In this document: in pieces, positions 1-12,324 of the stretch
How positions within the stretch are numbered: the stretch's first letter is position 1
How the letters are laid out: each line of letters begins with the position of its first letter
Source of the DNA: Diadema setosum
Taxonomy: Eukaryota > Echinodermata > Echinoidea > Diadematoida > Diadematidae
NCBI RefSeq assembly: GCF_964275005.1
Contig: NC_092693.1
Coordinates: 30,640,173 to 30,704,172, forward strand
DNA length: 64,000 bases
Direction of reading: 5' to 3'
Made by a program: the position numbers and the translations under genes
Notes under the pieces: model-generated
Databases searched by the model: none
Told to the model about the DNA's origin: nothing
What the model saw: only the letters and a program-made list of their open reading frames with translations

Positions 1-604
1 TCACTCCGTCAGATAACAGGAAGCAACAAAACGGCACACCCACGTGCACTCGACGGAAGGGTGCGTAGTGTACGGAGCGAGCGTAGCGCGGCGGCAAGGA
101 CGAAAGAGCATTGCGGTCTACTCATCAGCATGAAGTTCAAGGCGACGAGGTGGGCGTGGAGCTCTAGCACAGAAATCCCTGTCATGTTACGATCCTCCAA
201 CGATCGTAAGTCCGTGATGTGTATTGTACCCATAGAAGCGCACGCAGTGCGCTAAGAGGGAACACTCTCCCGATTTTGCGTAGTACGCTAATGGGCTTGC
301 TCGGTCGCCATTTTAGGATGCAAACCGCCGGGTGATCGATAGAGGGCGTATTTCTGCCTCCGTTTCATTTCATGGGGCACAGGATAAAAGATGAATTCAG
401 GACCTTATGGCATATAGAAGTAGAATTCCTGCCTAATTATGAAATAGAATTGAAGAATAATGTTTTTAACTTTCCAATCTATAATCCATCAATGTTCGCC
501 GGCTGATTTATGACCGTATGCAAGCCTACTTGTGTCCTAAGCCAAGTAGTGCTTATAGTACAGAATGACGTGGGGAGCTCATAATCATATCGAGGGCACT
601 TTCT
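1..604. other. Gene-free left edge with CpG-rich block
   Basis: Bases 30-330 are richer in CpG than the following sequence. A 74-codon minus frame at 9-233 matches nothing known. Otherwise only the inverted repeat at 250-325 is seen. Confidence 0.4.
250..325. repeat. Left member of a distant inverted repeat pair
   Basis: GCTAAGAGGGAACACTCTCC, GCGTAGTACGC and CCATTTTAGGATGCAA occur here and, inverted, at 3183-3270. Confidence 0.65.
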
Positions 605-605
605 C

Positions 606-641
<36 letters not shown>

Positions 642-790
642 CCCCTTCTCTCTCTTTCTTCATCTTATTCTCCTCCTCCTCCTCCTCCTCCTCCTCCTCC
701 TCCTCCTTCTTCTTCTTCAATTTCTTCTTCTCCTCTTCCTCCTCCTCCTCCTCCTCCTCTTCCTCCTCTTCCTTCTTCTCTTTCTTCCAA
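605..790. repeat. (CT)n and (CCT)n microsatellites
   Basis: The long poly-leucine open frame here comes only from these runs. Confidence 0.9.
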
Positions 791-899
791 CTTCAGTTAC
801 ACAGTTTGGGCCGTGGACAAAATTTCAGTTCCGTCATTCATGTTTTCAAGTCGCCCGTGTTTTGTTTTGTTTTTGTTTTGTTTTTTCACATATAGACTA

Positions 900-2750
900 A
901 TTATCCCCATGATGAAATATATTCCGTGGACAAAATAAAACAGATCCGTAATGAAATTTTAATGAATGGTTCAAAACTGGTAAGAGCAGACTTTTTTTCA
1001 CTTTTGTATTTTTGCCAAGTTGACGTATGAATCAGCCACCAGCATGCGAAAGTGTTGTCTTTCCTTGTGCCTATGCAACTGACTTGCTCTGACCTATATT
1101 AACCATGTTCAGCATCATCCTTCTTGGATTTGTGTTGCGGAATATGTCAGTTATGTCTTTTAGGATGTGCTCTTGGTGAAATGATATGGAAATTTTGAAA
1201 TGAAATTAGTATAGTACCATTTTTTGTCGGTTGTCTATAAATGAAAGTATTTTGAAGAAGTCTGTGATTGTTCGGTGATTTCCTCATCTACACAGATCAA
1301 AATTTGTTTGAACCTCTTGATCATGCACACAATGAGTCGAGACAGTCAGAAGGTGTGGGATGGGGATACCCCCTCCAACACAAATAAGCTTTTGCATTAT
1401 TTTGTTATTGAAATTCAAATCTGGGTACACGCTTTTCATGAAAAGTAAAGTAGATGTGAATTTGTGTACACGTAGTGGTAGAGTAGTTAAACGTCCTTTA
1501 CGCCTTGTTTTGTAAACATGTTTATTTATATCTGTTATTTTCACATGTACATGTACATTATCACTTATATTTTTGTATTTATTATTGTAAATATGTTTGT
1601 ACTCTCATACCCCGAGAGGAGGTCGATATAGAGTCAATACAATCTTACAAATCTTACAAATCTTTTGAAACACACACTCAAATATTTTCAATAAAAAATG
1701 AGAAAAATTATTCTGTTGATAAGATAAAGAGGTAAATAATAATATTGTATCTGTCACCTCTTATCATGCGTCTTCACCATGTGAGTCTATGGGGTGGATG
1801 TATAGCGCTCACTGTAATTTTAAAACCTGCGGTTTGAATGGAGTGTATGGTGATATAGATATTACGATCTCAGAGGTATAATATTCTCACTATAGGATCA
1901 CGAGAAATGCAACCAGTAAAAAGAAGAGTATAATCTGTAATTGTTTCACGGTTTTTTACTGATCAAAATCATCTTAAAATCCATCATCTGATTCTTGGAA
2001 GGGAAAAAAAAAAGGGATTTGAAAACCCTTCCAGACCAGTCCTCCCGGCAGTAAATGAGACGTCCATGGTTCCTACCTGACTCGCTCTCTCAGTTGTTTC
2101 TTGGAGTCAAGATTTTCAGCTGTTTATAACGCCGATGAAGGGGGAAACAGGGGAGAAGGGGGGGGGGGGGGATACCCGCCTACTGGCGGGGAATCAAACC
2201 TGTGACAGTTGTAGAGACTGGATTTTTTTTTTGTGTGGTTTACATAATTTTCAAACATGAACTCTTCTGTTGCATTTGGAGATTTTGGTGTTGTTGTTGT
2301 TGGTTTTTTTTGAGAGTTTTTTTTACTTGTATTTTCCTTTCCTTTCAAGCGGACCCTGCTCGCCAGAGGGGGAGGGGGTCACCCATTAAACCCTCATCCC
2401 TATAATAATCAATACAGGTCATATCTTTGCTATCATTGCAGGCTTTGTACAGAAAGGCTGCCAAAACATTTCTTTTTTTGGGGGGGGGGGGGAGCGCCGG
2501 GAGACAGGCATCACCCAAACGATCAACACCTCTTTACTATGTGTGCAGATTGATCATGAAACATATAAATATGAAAATAACTCTTTGTTTTGACTAAAAT
2601 ATGATAATGAAAATTCAGTTTGTTGTAGATATTAGGAAATTGCGTTCCTTAAATAGAGTCTCGGGGAGAAGAGTATACCAATGGTATATACCATAATATC
2701 CTATCTATATCAATTATCAAAAGAAGAGAACGACCTAAAAAAAATGAATA
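900..2750. other. No gene recognised
   Basis: AT-rich sequence with homopolymer runs at about 2160 and 2482. Open frames are short and lack motifs. Confidence 0.5.
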
Positions 2751-2805
2751 ATGGAATCGATATTCATACCATTCGAATAATAGGGTCTACAGCCAACAGG
2801 GCCCG

Positions 2806-2905
2806 GTAAGAGAGAGAAAGAGAGAGAAAGGGAGAGAGAGAGAGAGAAGAGAGAGAAAGGGAGAGAGAGAGGGAGAGGGGGAGAGAGAGAGGGGGAGAGG
2901 GAGAA
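2806..2905. repeat. (GA)n microsatellite
   Basis: Purine-only run of GAGAGAGA units. Confidence 0.9.
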
Positions 2906-3182
2906 GCGCTTTGTGAGTACGTTTTAGTATTAAAGGCCTGCACATACAACTGTACTTTTATTAGTTAGCTCGAACCTTGAGGGACAACAATTTGGAACAA
3001 AAAAGGTATTTCTTCAATTTTATATCATACTTAAGTAGAAATTGTGCTTCTGTATGATATAACAAGGTCCTACATACATCTGAAACCTTGTATGCCCCGT
3101 AAAAAGAAGAAAATGAAAGGGAGGCAAAATTTTCTCCATACGGCCACGTGATAATAATACGCTTCGGAAGATCCAACGGCTT

Positions 3183-3270
3183 GCATCCTAAAATGGCCGC
3201 CGTTGAGCTCCATTGCGTACTACGCCCGTTTACGTGTAAAATCGGGAGAGTGTTCCCTCTTAGCGGATGC
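3183..3270. repeat. Right member of the distant inverted repeat pair
   Basis: TTGCATCCTAAAATGGCCGC through GGAGAGTGTTCCCTCTTAGC mirrors 250-325. Confidence 0.65.
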
Positions 3271-3726
3271 GCTCTGTACTCTTTGATTGTACCGTAGTCT
3301 CGTTCTGGCCGGCGCCGGCTGCTAGCGCTAGCGCTTTCGTGACAGGTCGCTAATGCAATGGTGCAATGCCAATGGTTGTGACTCACCGTAACGGTTAAAA
3401 ATTGATGATTTCTAGAGTGTATAATCCATGTAAAGACCTAACGTCAGTAGTGTCTCATACACATCAGTGCATGCGGCTAGCCGGCTCAATCAGGCAGGTA
3501 CAAATTGATGTCGGCAGCATCTTGCTGGAGCTGTGTCGGTGAAACACCATTGAGACTCGGCGTAGAGACCCAAGCAAACCCAGTGTAGCGCAGTGCAGTG
3601 GTATTTGGTAAGATTTGTCTAATGAACGTTAGTACAATACAATGTATTAAAATTATGCTCTCTCCTAACTGCAACCAGCCCCGCCCAACGCTCCCACAGT
3701 ACAGTATACAGTAACTGTGTACAAGG

Positions 3727-5310
3727 AGCGCCCCGGCCGGGCGCGATATTTTTTTTCCCAGGATGGGAAAGGCATTTATTTGTCTTGGTGACTTGGGATA
3801 GAGAATAACTATCAAGTCTTTGACTTTATTACTCTCTATAAGCCTGACGGAATAAACCGTTACAAACTTATTATACTTTACAAATTAAGAGCAAAAATGG
3901 AAACAAGATGGTGAGCAAAACCCAGCATGGGGTTCAACCCACCGTCCATCTTTTAAACATTGATAGCTCCATGATCAGAGCACTAACACATCGTGCCACA
4001 GCGAGGAGCTGCCGAGAATGGTGGTCATTGGGGTTTTAAAGTACCGTTAGTGCACCAGTTTTCAACAGGACCCAGATTTCGACACCCAGCAGATAATTCT
4101 TATAAAATTTTATACTCGATACAAACGTCTGACTTCAGCAATCAACCAAGTTATCAATCACATTTCTAGTCTTATATAAACACCGTTTGTCACTTGTCAT
4201 CATAATCCGACGGTAGAATATTTAGGAGAAAAGCAACACGGTGTCGGCAGAAATGTTAATGTCAGCCATTTTTAGGGGTTCAAAACAATGTGACGCATTT
4301 TGTATACATCGCCGTAAAATTAAATTCACCCGTGCCGGTTATCTTGCTTTAGTATCAGTTTGTTTGCCAAATCTTGATGTTTGATTTCATGATCGTCTTT
4401 AGTAATTTCATGGCTGAATTCGTGATAAATGAGCAAACTTGTAAAAAGAGTTGGCTTTGACAATGTGGCACCAGATTTCAACATTCCCATATCAAGACAC
4501 GTTATAGAGGAAACAACAAGTTCTTGCGCCGGTATGATTGCTAGTTTGCGTCCACAATGCAGTGTACGCGTACTGTAAGCGCCATGTGATTTCTGTGTGA
4601 TGCGCACTGTGATTGTGTCGAAAAATGATGCTGGGTGTCGAAATCTGATGCCAGCGACGGCGTGACGGAAATCGCTTAAAAATTGAACGCGAATGCATTT
4701 AAGTGGGAATTCGTTAAGGCATATTATTATTGGCCTTTGTAGCTCAACTTCATATCGAAATTCCGAGGTAAAACGGTGCAGTATTAATGGTACACAAGGA
4801 AATGTGCTAAAGTGTCGAAAACCGGTACCCTTACTGTACGATCTATGCAAACACAATGGCCCGAATTCACGAAGGTGGTACAAATGAAACCATGGTTTAA
4901 ACCATGGACAAAAACCATGGAGCGCAAAGTGTCGCATGGAATATTTCGTTCAGAAATCAGTCATTTCGTCGATGAAATGATTATTTTGTAACGAAATGAC
5001 CACATTTTTGTAACTAAATGAACATTTCGTCCACGAAATGATAATTTCGTTAACGAAACGGTCATTTTGTCGACGAAATGACCAATTTCTTAAAGAAATA
5101 TTCTGTGCGACACTTGGCGCTCCATGGTTTTTGTCCATGGTTTAAACCATGGTTTCTTTTGTACCACCTTCGTGAATTCTGGCAAATTTGTCTCCCTATA
5201 GTCTTAGTTTCAGACGTTTTTTTGTCAGTAGACTGCCGTAGACTTTACACACACTAGTGACTTTCCCATCCTGGGAAAAAAAATATTTGCGCCCCGGGCC
5301 GGGGTGAGTG
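3727..5310. mobile_element. 1.6-kb element with CCCAGGATGGGAAA inverted ends
   Basis: GGGCGCGATATTTTTTTTCC plus CAGGATGGGAAAG near 3736 is mirrored by CTTTCCCATCCTGGG near 5263. The 203-codon minus frame at 4326-4937 lies inside and matches no family I know. A further inverted pair (CAGATTTCGACACCCAGC) lies at about 4072 and 4629. Confidence 0.65.
4863..5179. repeat. Palindrome enclosing an array of 20-bp palindromes
   Basis: Arms of about 74 bp (GAATTCACGAAGGTGGTAC, AACCATGGTTTAAACCATGG) are mirrored at 5106-5179. Between them lie about seven degenerate units of TCATTTCGTCGACGAAATGA type, each itself self-complementary. Confidence 0.8.
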
Positions 5311-5390
5311 CCCTAACATAAAATTGTTACATGCATTTAATAGCAGGGGTTGACTTGACCATCTCATATCTGCAGATTGTAAACCGTATC

Positions 5391-5795
5391 CGGGCACTTA
5401 CCCCCTGGCCTGGGCAACTACCCTTGATAATACCACCCGGATAATTACCCCCCAGGTCTATTACCCCCTAGGGCAACTACCCCCCCCCCCCCCCCCCCCC
5501 CCCCCGGACAACTACCCTCCTAGAGCAAATCACCCTCCAGGGCCATTACCCCCTAGGACAACTACCACCCGGTCATCTACCCTCCTAGCCCTAGGGCAAC
5601 TACCCCCAAGGGCAATTCCCCCTAGGACATCTACCCCCTGGATGACTACCCCCCCCCCCCCCCGATAACTACCCCCAGGATAACTACCACCCGGATTACC
5701 ACCCCCAGATACCCCCCTCCCCATAACCATAACCGAACCCCCCGCCCCCTCCTGATACTTACCCACTGGACCACCCTCCCTCCCCCCCGGAAAGT
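5391..5795. repeat. C-rich minisatellite (GGCAACTACCCCC-type units)
   Basis: Irregular 15-20-bp units of the form CCTAGGGCAACTACCCCC with homopolymer C runs. Confidence 0.75.
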
Positions 5796-5799
5796 TACC

Positions 5800-6355
5800 A
5801 CCCGTTGTAATTTTTCCGTAAGTTCATAACACCATATCAGAAGACTAAGCTCATGTAGGCCCTACATTAATGCACCTTTCTCTTACACTGTCATCATTTA
5901 CTCTTTTGGCTTGTCTTTTTCTACCATTATAACACATCAGACGATAAACATAAGAAAAGGAGAGTTGATTTCACTGCAGTTCATATTCCCTTAACATTAG
6001 CAAGGGACCCTTCGATATAAAGCCATAATTTCTGATAGGATCCGGGCACGGTTTTATGAAAGTTATCAGTCATGACAAGCTGTCAGTTCCACACAATTAC
6101 CAATCGTAGGTCGATCAAAGCAGGTCCACGGTAACAAGTCAGTGACTCGAGCTTATCAATCAAGCAGAACCCATGGTTTTATTGAAATTATTAGAGACTA
6201 TAACATATTAACAAGATGTCATAACTGGCAACTTTTATCAAACGGTGCCCTAATCTGTCATAAGAGTGCCCTAATCTGTCATAAGAGTAAAATTACAGCT
6301 TATTTTACATACAAGTAGAATTGTGCTAGTTTTCAAATTAAATGTTCTCGACACT
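5800..6355. other. No gene recognised
   Basis: Nothing beyond a short tandem GTGCCCTAATCTGTCATAAG pair near 6245-6287. Confidence 0.5.
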
Positions 6356-6760
6356 TTAAGGGGAAATCCAGTTCAAATAATTTTTTTATAAGTAAGTCTG
6401 ATTAGAAAGAGTAAAATATCACGAGTTTAACGGTATTTCTTTTTTTTTTTTCCACAAAGCACCCCTAGTTGTTAACGAAGTCTTTTGTCCTGCACCCTCT
6501 TTTTGAATAGATCTAGAGAGTTGTAATTGACAGAATCCTTTTTACATTAGGGCTGCTCTGTTTTATCCCGGCCATTTTAAGACCTATTTTTTTTTTTTTT
6601 TCACAAAAACTTGAATCCTTCTTGGAATAACATGCTCTTTAATATTTCGTAAGGGGTTTCTAATTATCTCACCCAAAATATGTTAAAAGCCTGAAGTTAG
6701 GTCCCGACCAAAACCAGACGATATGAAAAAATGGTGTTTTTTTTTTTTTTTGCCAATTCA
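6356..6760. mobile_element. Degraded TTAA-type MITE remnants
   Basis: The left part (TTAAGGGGAAATCCAGTTC) resembles the 50.45-kb element. The right part near 6600-6730 resembles one arm of the 50.97-kb family. Confidence 0.45.
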
Positions 6761-7075
6761 AATAGCAAACGTTGTTCGAAAATAACAATGAGAGACGTAA
6801 TTTTCTGGGGGAGAGTTATTGTAAGAGGGGTGATTGTTTGGAGCCTAATTTTAATAAGGAGTAATTGTCAAGGGAGGTAATGCTCTGCGGTGATCATACC
6901 AAGGAGGTGACAATCTCTTCCCACATCCTTTATATACTAGTTGTTAATGCCCAATGATGCAGTAGGGCAATTCTGAAATGAGCGTTATTGGTATAACAGT
7001 AAAATAGTTACAAAATTGATGAAATAGTGCAAAGAAAGCAAATTAAGACAGAGACGAAGTACACAAATAAAGATA

Positions 7076-7819
7076 CAGTGCACTCCCGTTACAACGAACA
7101 CGGTTATAACGAAATTTCGTTCGTTAATCCGATAATAGAATATGGTTCTTAGTCTTATTCTTATACGGTTCGTTAGTCCGAAAATGATAGGAATTCAAAA
7201 CGTTCATAAATCTGAACATTACAAAAAGTATCGTTAATCCATGGTGAAAAAAGGTGAGTACACTAACAAAACTTAAGAATTGCAATCCTTATAATCGTCG
7301 TAAGATAAATACATCATCGAAATAACTAACCTTTCTCATTTTTTTTTTCATTAACAAACTTGCTTCGGAATAACGAACATTGTTTCATTTTCGGCTGAAA
7401 AATCCTTCGGAACAACGGACTTTCTGAATAGTGAACCTTTCTCATTTTTTGATTTATAAACCTTCAGAATGATGAACCTCATTTCATTTTCAGTAGTTAC
7501 TTACTTTAGTAAGAAAAGAACCTTTGGAATTGCGAACTGTAACCAAATCCTACACCGTCATTTTCAACACTTGTGACAACACAAACAACTTTACTCTCTT
7601 TTTAAAATGTAATATTTAAACGAAATTAAAAAGGTACTCTCGCATTTCACATAGCTTTCCAGCGTATGATGAGGATTCAACAAACAGAATTTTTTTATGC
7701 GTGGTTTCCTTCTTTTCGTTATACATTGCATATATATTTGTTCGGTTGTAACAAAATTTCGTTAAAACGAAAAAAAAAACTGCCGGTCCTGAGCATTTCG
7801 TTATAACGGGAGTGCACTG
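7076..7819. mobile_element. MITE with CAGTGCACTCCCGTTATAAC ends, long copy
   Basis: A 744-bp element with near-perfect terminal inverted repeats. The interior is a degenerate tandem array of about 40-bp units of the type TTCGGAATAACGAAC. No protein was recognised. Confidence 0.8.
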
Positions 7820-8469
7820 CACATGAGCACACACGAGATAAATCCCTTGTAATGAGAGAAAGAGGAAAGGTGAGTAATGAATGACAGGAATAGACTACCT
7901 GCACAGTGGACAGAGAAAAGCGAGAGGGAAGAGGAAGATGATGGGTCAAAACCAGGGCACGTGAGGCATGAGATATAAGCTCCTCAAAATAAAGAAGTGT
8001 TACATGGAGTTGTGGTAAACGATAGACGATTGTGGTTTAAAAAAAAATATTGCGAAAGTATAACTCATTCTGAAGTGTAGCATTTCTTCAAAATGTCTTT
8101 AGTTCAATGGTAAAGGTATTCAAACTTAAAACTTCTTTTATACTACTATCAAGAGAAATCCAAAATTTCGGAACAGTAAAAGAAAATACAGATTTAGCGA
8201 AAATAGTTTTGGTTAAAGGCATTGATATTTACTGGATTACCGAGTAAGATATGCAGAGACAGTTTCGTTTTTGATGAACATAGAGTCAAAATACAGAAAG
8301 GAGAAATTAAGCTTGTACATAAATCATCCTAAATGCAAACGATACAAGTCGTAAATCCTTAAGATGTTGTTTTCATAAGATGAAGTATCCGTATGGCATC
8401 TCCGTGATTCCTGGCAAATAATACAAAGAACTTCGTTTCCTATAATATTCTTTTTATTAAAAGTAAGAG

Positions 8470-8955
8470 TTGGGGGGGGGGGGCAATGACCCGGGAGGTT
8501 ATCCAGGGGGTAATTGACGTGGTGCACTCTCCTGGGGGTAATTTTCCTCTTGATAGTTATAGGGGAGGAGGAGTTGTAGGCCTACTTATCCGGGGTAATC
8601 ATCCATGGGAAGTTATCGGAGGGGGTAGTTATCGGGTGGTAGTTATATGGGGTCAAGTTATTGGAGGAGGGGGTAATTAACCTGGGGATAGTTATCCTGG
8701 TGGTAATTATCTGGGGGGTAATTATCCGGAGGGTAATTATCCAGGGAGTAATTATCTCTGGGGGGGGGGGGGGTAGTTATCCAGAGGGTAGTTATCCAGG
8801 GGGTAGTTTTCCTAAGGGGGAATTGCCCTGGGGGGTGATTTCCCTGGGAGGGTAGTTGTCCTAGGAGGGTAATTGCGGGTAGTTGCCCTAGGGGGGAATT
8901 ATCCGGGTGGTAGTTATCCGGAGGGTGGTTTTCCAGGTTTTCCAGGGGGTAGTGT
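8470..8955. repeat. G-rich minisatellite, inverted counterpart of the 5.4-kb array
   Basis: Units of GGGGGTAATTATCCGGG type, the reverse complement of the C-rich array, on the same strand 2.7 kb away. Confidence 0.75.
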
Positions 8956-9049
8956 TCCTAGACCCATTGTAAACATAAATGCAATTTGGGCCAGGAGAGT
9001 AGAGAGAAATCACATGTGTATGTTTACTTGAAAGTTAAATACTGCAATT

Positions 9050-9915
9050 TACATACTTGTCAACATTTTGAAAACCTGAAGAGGTAGATTTTGCGAGGGA
9101 GCGAAGCGACCAAGCCTGAGGGGGAGGGTGTGGGAGGGGGGTGTTCCCCCTCCCACGGTGTGGACTTTGTTTGTTTTTCAATATCAAAATATGAGATTTG
9201 GTGCATGCTTTTTAACCTTTTTAAATGGTTCTTGGTATTGATAAAAAAAACATATAATCCATGTAAATCTATGAACTATTTTGTAGACTATGCAGATATA
9301 TAAAAATAAAATCAGACATATTCGTAAATAATTTTTGTAGGCTAAGCATATGTGAAAAAGTAATCAAACATATTGGCAAATAATTTATCCCCTTATAGTG
9401 TATACTTTCTATTGTGGAGCTAGTTTGATGAATAAGACATAATGTTGGCCTCACTTAATCTAAATCAATTAGCAGTACGTGGCAGATTTTGCTCTCTTCT
9501 GCAGTGTTTGGGAGGGTTTCCATTCGTAGCATTCACTCTTGCAGAACGTGAGCTACCAATACATTACTATTTATACGTGTGGTTCTAGCTACACGTACAC
9601 ATGTACAGTAAGTCTTGCACGCACGTAGATCTGATAGGGACTAGTGCGCCACTGCAGTGTGCATACATGTGTGCATATTAGAAGGCTGAATACGGCGTTT
9701 TTGAGGAACGAGTTCCTTGAAATTATTATTAGTATTCTAATTACTAGCTTATTTTAGGGAATCAACGCACAATGAAGGGAAAATATGACTTCCATTTCAT
9801 TTTATGGTAGGTTTGCTACAAAATCGGTAGATCAGAAGAGAAAATCGGTAGCTGGTCAAAACCTCTAAAAAGCGGTAGTCTACCGCCCAAAGCGGTAGAG
9901 TTGGCAAGTATGAAT
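9050..9915. mobile_element. 0.87-kb element with CATACTTGTCAAC ends
   Basis: The left CATACTTGTCAAC is mirrored by the right GTTGGCAAGTATG. The left sub-end holds GAGGGAGCGAAGCGACC and a GGGAGGGGGGTGTTCCCCC hairpin. The right sub-end holds repeated CGGTAG units. Confidence 0.6.
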
Positions 9916-10053
9916 TTAAGATGCTTACACATAAAATTGTCTCCACTGCCTGCAGTCTACTGCAGATCCACCAATGGCAATTACACCATATCTCATGCTC
10001 TGTACTCTCAGTATGTTGCTGTAGACCCTACTAAGGTTAAGCTGGTCGGGCCA

Positions 10054-11032
10054 TTAAAGGGGGTCTAGCACTAGTAGCAGATCTATGTCAAATTGCAGGT
10101 AGAAACTAGATGTTGGCTGACTGGTGAGAAATCCTATCTGTATTTGTGTGAACAACTAGAAAAGCATCATTTGCAGAGTGCAGACCTCTGCCAAGTAGCT
10201 CATTTACACAGGTCTGTATAAATTTGCATATAGGGTTGGTCCTACTAATCGACCACCTAATTTTTATTTGCCTGATAAGAATATTCAACACTGAAATCCA
10301 CGTAAAAACTTGACCTACGTGATGGAGAAAATCCAGCTCTATCAAATGCCGTTGTTCCCTTTTCGATTCGAAGTTTCAGTGCAAAAATATCGCCGTCGAA
10401 CTTGAGTGCCCTCTTTTTGGCTCCCCGTGGTGCCGCTCCTTTTTTTAGATCGACCGCTGTTTTTGCATTGAAAATGCACACAAACCGAGTTGTATTGAAC
10501 ACCGTGTTATATAATAATATAATAATAATAAGGTCTTATTTACCCAGGGTAGCCTCTTCAGTGTTGCCACTGCTCTTTACTACCAGAGGGCCCTGCTATT
10601 ATTATTACCCTAGCGTTGCCAGGTACCCATTTATACACCTGGGTCGAGAGGGACACAGTGGGTTAAATCATCTTGTCCAAGGACGTAAGCACTGGGCGGG
10701 ATTCGAACTCGGGTCCTCCGATCGGGAGTCGGGAGTCTTATCCACTATGCCACAGGTTTGTTGTTCAAACCTTTTTAGAAAATGCATTGACATTACATTA
10801 CGATTCGGTTAAAATATTCATTCAAAATTTTGTCCTTGATTTGAATCATTAATGAACAGTGAATTTTTGTTTTTCCCACACATCCTCATCAACAGTCAAA
10901 GCCAATATACATTTTTATGTGCTCTGCACGCGCGTGCAGTGTGTACTATTACTAAGCGTTCTGTGTGCCAAAAACTTGTGGTCGGTTTCAAAAAGGGTGG
11001 TCGATGTGTAGTAGAGTTACCATACCGGTAAT
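10054..11032. mobile_element. Second copy of the 1.0-kb TTAA element, split by a SINE
   Basis: About 10220-10510 matches the reverse complement of about 51890-52150. The match resumes after the SINE near 10757, and the end opens TTAAAGGGGGTCTAGCAC. Confidence 0.65.
10516..10756 (-). mobile_element. tRNA-derived SINE nested in a DNA element
   Basis: Read on the minus strand it has a tRNA-like head with A-box-like TGGCATAGTGGATAAG and B box GAGTTCGAATCCC. The conserved body has GTGTATAAATGGGTACCTGG, and the tail is rich in TAA/TTA units. Confidence 0.75.
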
Positions 11033-11557
11033 AAGGCACCAGTATGCTAAACATTGCCCTATTTCTTAAGGCAATGATATAGTGTCAGTTCCTATAGTGT
11101 CTGTATATCTTCTTGCTGTGCGTTCAGTGTCCATGTGAATCAGTGAATGATCAGCTAGCTAGTGCACATATATGCACACCTCAAATACATACAGCCCGAA
11201 CTCCCTCCATTTGGCCTTCACCCTATTTCCCAATGATGAAAAAAAAATCCTCCATTTTTGTTAAAAATTTTTTTTAAAGTCCTGGATGCAGCCAATGATC
11301 CGGATCACTACCAAAATTGATTAATCTATTGTGTCAATATCAACTTTTCCTGAAAATAGTTTCCAAATCACTTTCCTCTTTCAAGCTGTATTACAAACAG
11401 CAATGTCAACAAATACAATCTCCTTTTCTGAGTTTATACATTTTGAAAATGTTAAACGAAGTAATTGTGTAATGCAGATCAGCATTTTTAAAAAGCAATC
11501 TATTGTAGCAACTGGTCGACAAATTGCCCTACATCGACGTAAATAAGCACTGAATTG

Positions 11558-11690
11558 ATCAGTGTTTTAGTAGTAGCCATGATAAAAATCATGGGCATAC
11601 ATACTCGAGCAGGATTCGAACCTATGACCTCCTGATCACCGGACAGGCGTCATCTCCACTAGACCACCAAGCTTTTGCCCGACAGCAAGT
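11558..11690 (-). mobile_element. tRNA-derived SINE, second family, copy 1
   Basis: On the minus strand the tRNA-like head TGGTCTAGTGGAGATGACGC and B box GGTTCGAATCC are followed by a tail with CTACTACTAAAACA. The sequence GCCCGACAGCAAG beside it is repeated inverted at about 11757-11774. Confidence 0.65.
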
Positions 11691-12324
11691 GTTGGTTCTA
11701 ATCCTTATAGCAAGCAGCGGGTACTGCTTTTATTATTCAAATTCATGAAATTCTTACTTGCTGTCGGGCGAAAGTTCGGTATCTATTATAATTGTTTTTT
11801 TGGTTTTTTTTTAAGAGCAAAGACAAGTAGAAAAATGTTCCTTGAAATAAACAACAATTTGTCTAGGCCTTTGTCTGCACTCTGAGCACCAATTGTCATA
11901 GCAGAGAGGATACATGATATAGGGCACTTGTCTCCCAAATCCCTAAGTGGTAACCTTCAAGTAGTAATGATATATCAAGCACTCTGTCCGTTGCGCAGAA
12001 GAGTGGGATAACGTCAAGGATCGAGGTACTTCCATAGTAGTGCCTCAGTAAAGATGATCTCACTGGTTCAGTTTCGTGTTACGCATTGCGTGAAGTAGGT
12101 TCACCTACAGTCCCTTATGTAAATTTAGCTAGCCTGTTCTTCACATATGTATGGATATTATGTTCATCTGTAACTAGATCGATGGATGATCCTGATTTTA
12201 GAAACTGTTAGTGCCAGATATGATGAGACTACAGTGTACCTGGTACATCAATTTTGTTTTTGTGCAAAGAATAAGAGCTTTTTCTTCAGGACTCTGATTT
12301 ATGTTTGTTTGTTCATTTTATTAC

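Noticed and set aside
9-233. 74-codon minus-strand frame as a first exon
   Set aside because: It lies in a CpG-richer block but has no family match or clear donor, and sits beside a repeat; not supported as a gene.
565-900. 111-codon leucine-rich open frame
   Set aside because: It is a direct translation of (CT)n and (CCT)n microsatellites.
4326-4937. 203-codon minus-strand protein
   Set aside because: It is inside a TIR element, overlaps palindromic repeats and has no recognisable motif; kept only as a note on the element.
4937-5105. CRISPR-like array of regularly spaced short repeats
   Set aside because: The units are self-complementary, contiguous and degenerate, with no unique spacers and no cas genes; the genome is animal.
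10690-10756. Possible tRNA gene
   Set aside because: The A/B-box-like head is fused to a SINE body and tail, and the cloverleaf is not intact.
11600-11690. Possible tRNA gene
   Set aside because: A matching copy with the same tail at 32.54 kb shows that it is a SINE family.
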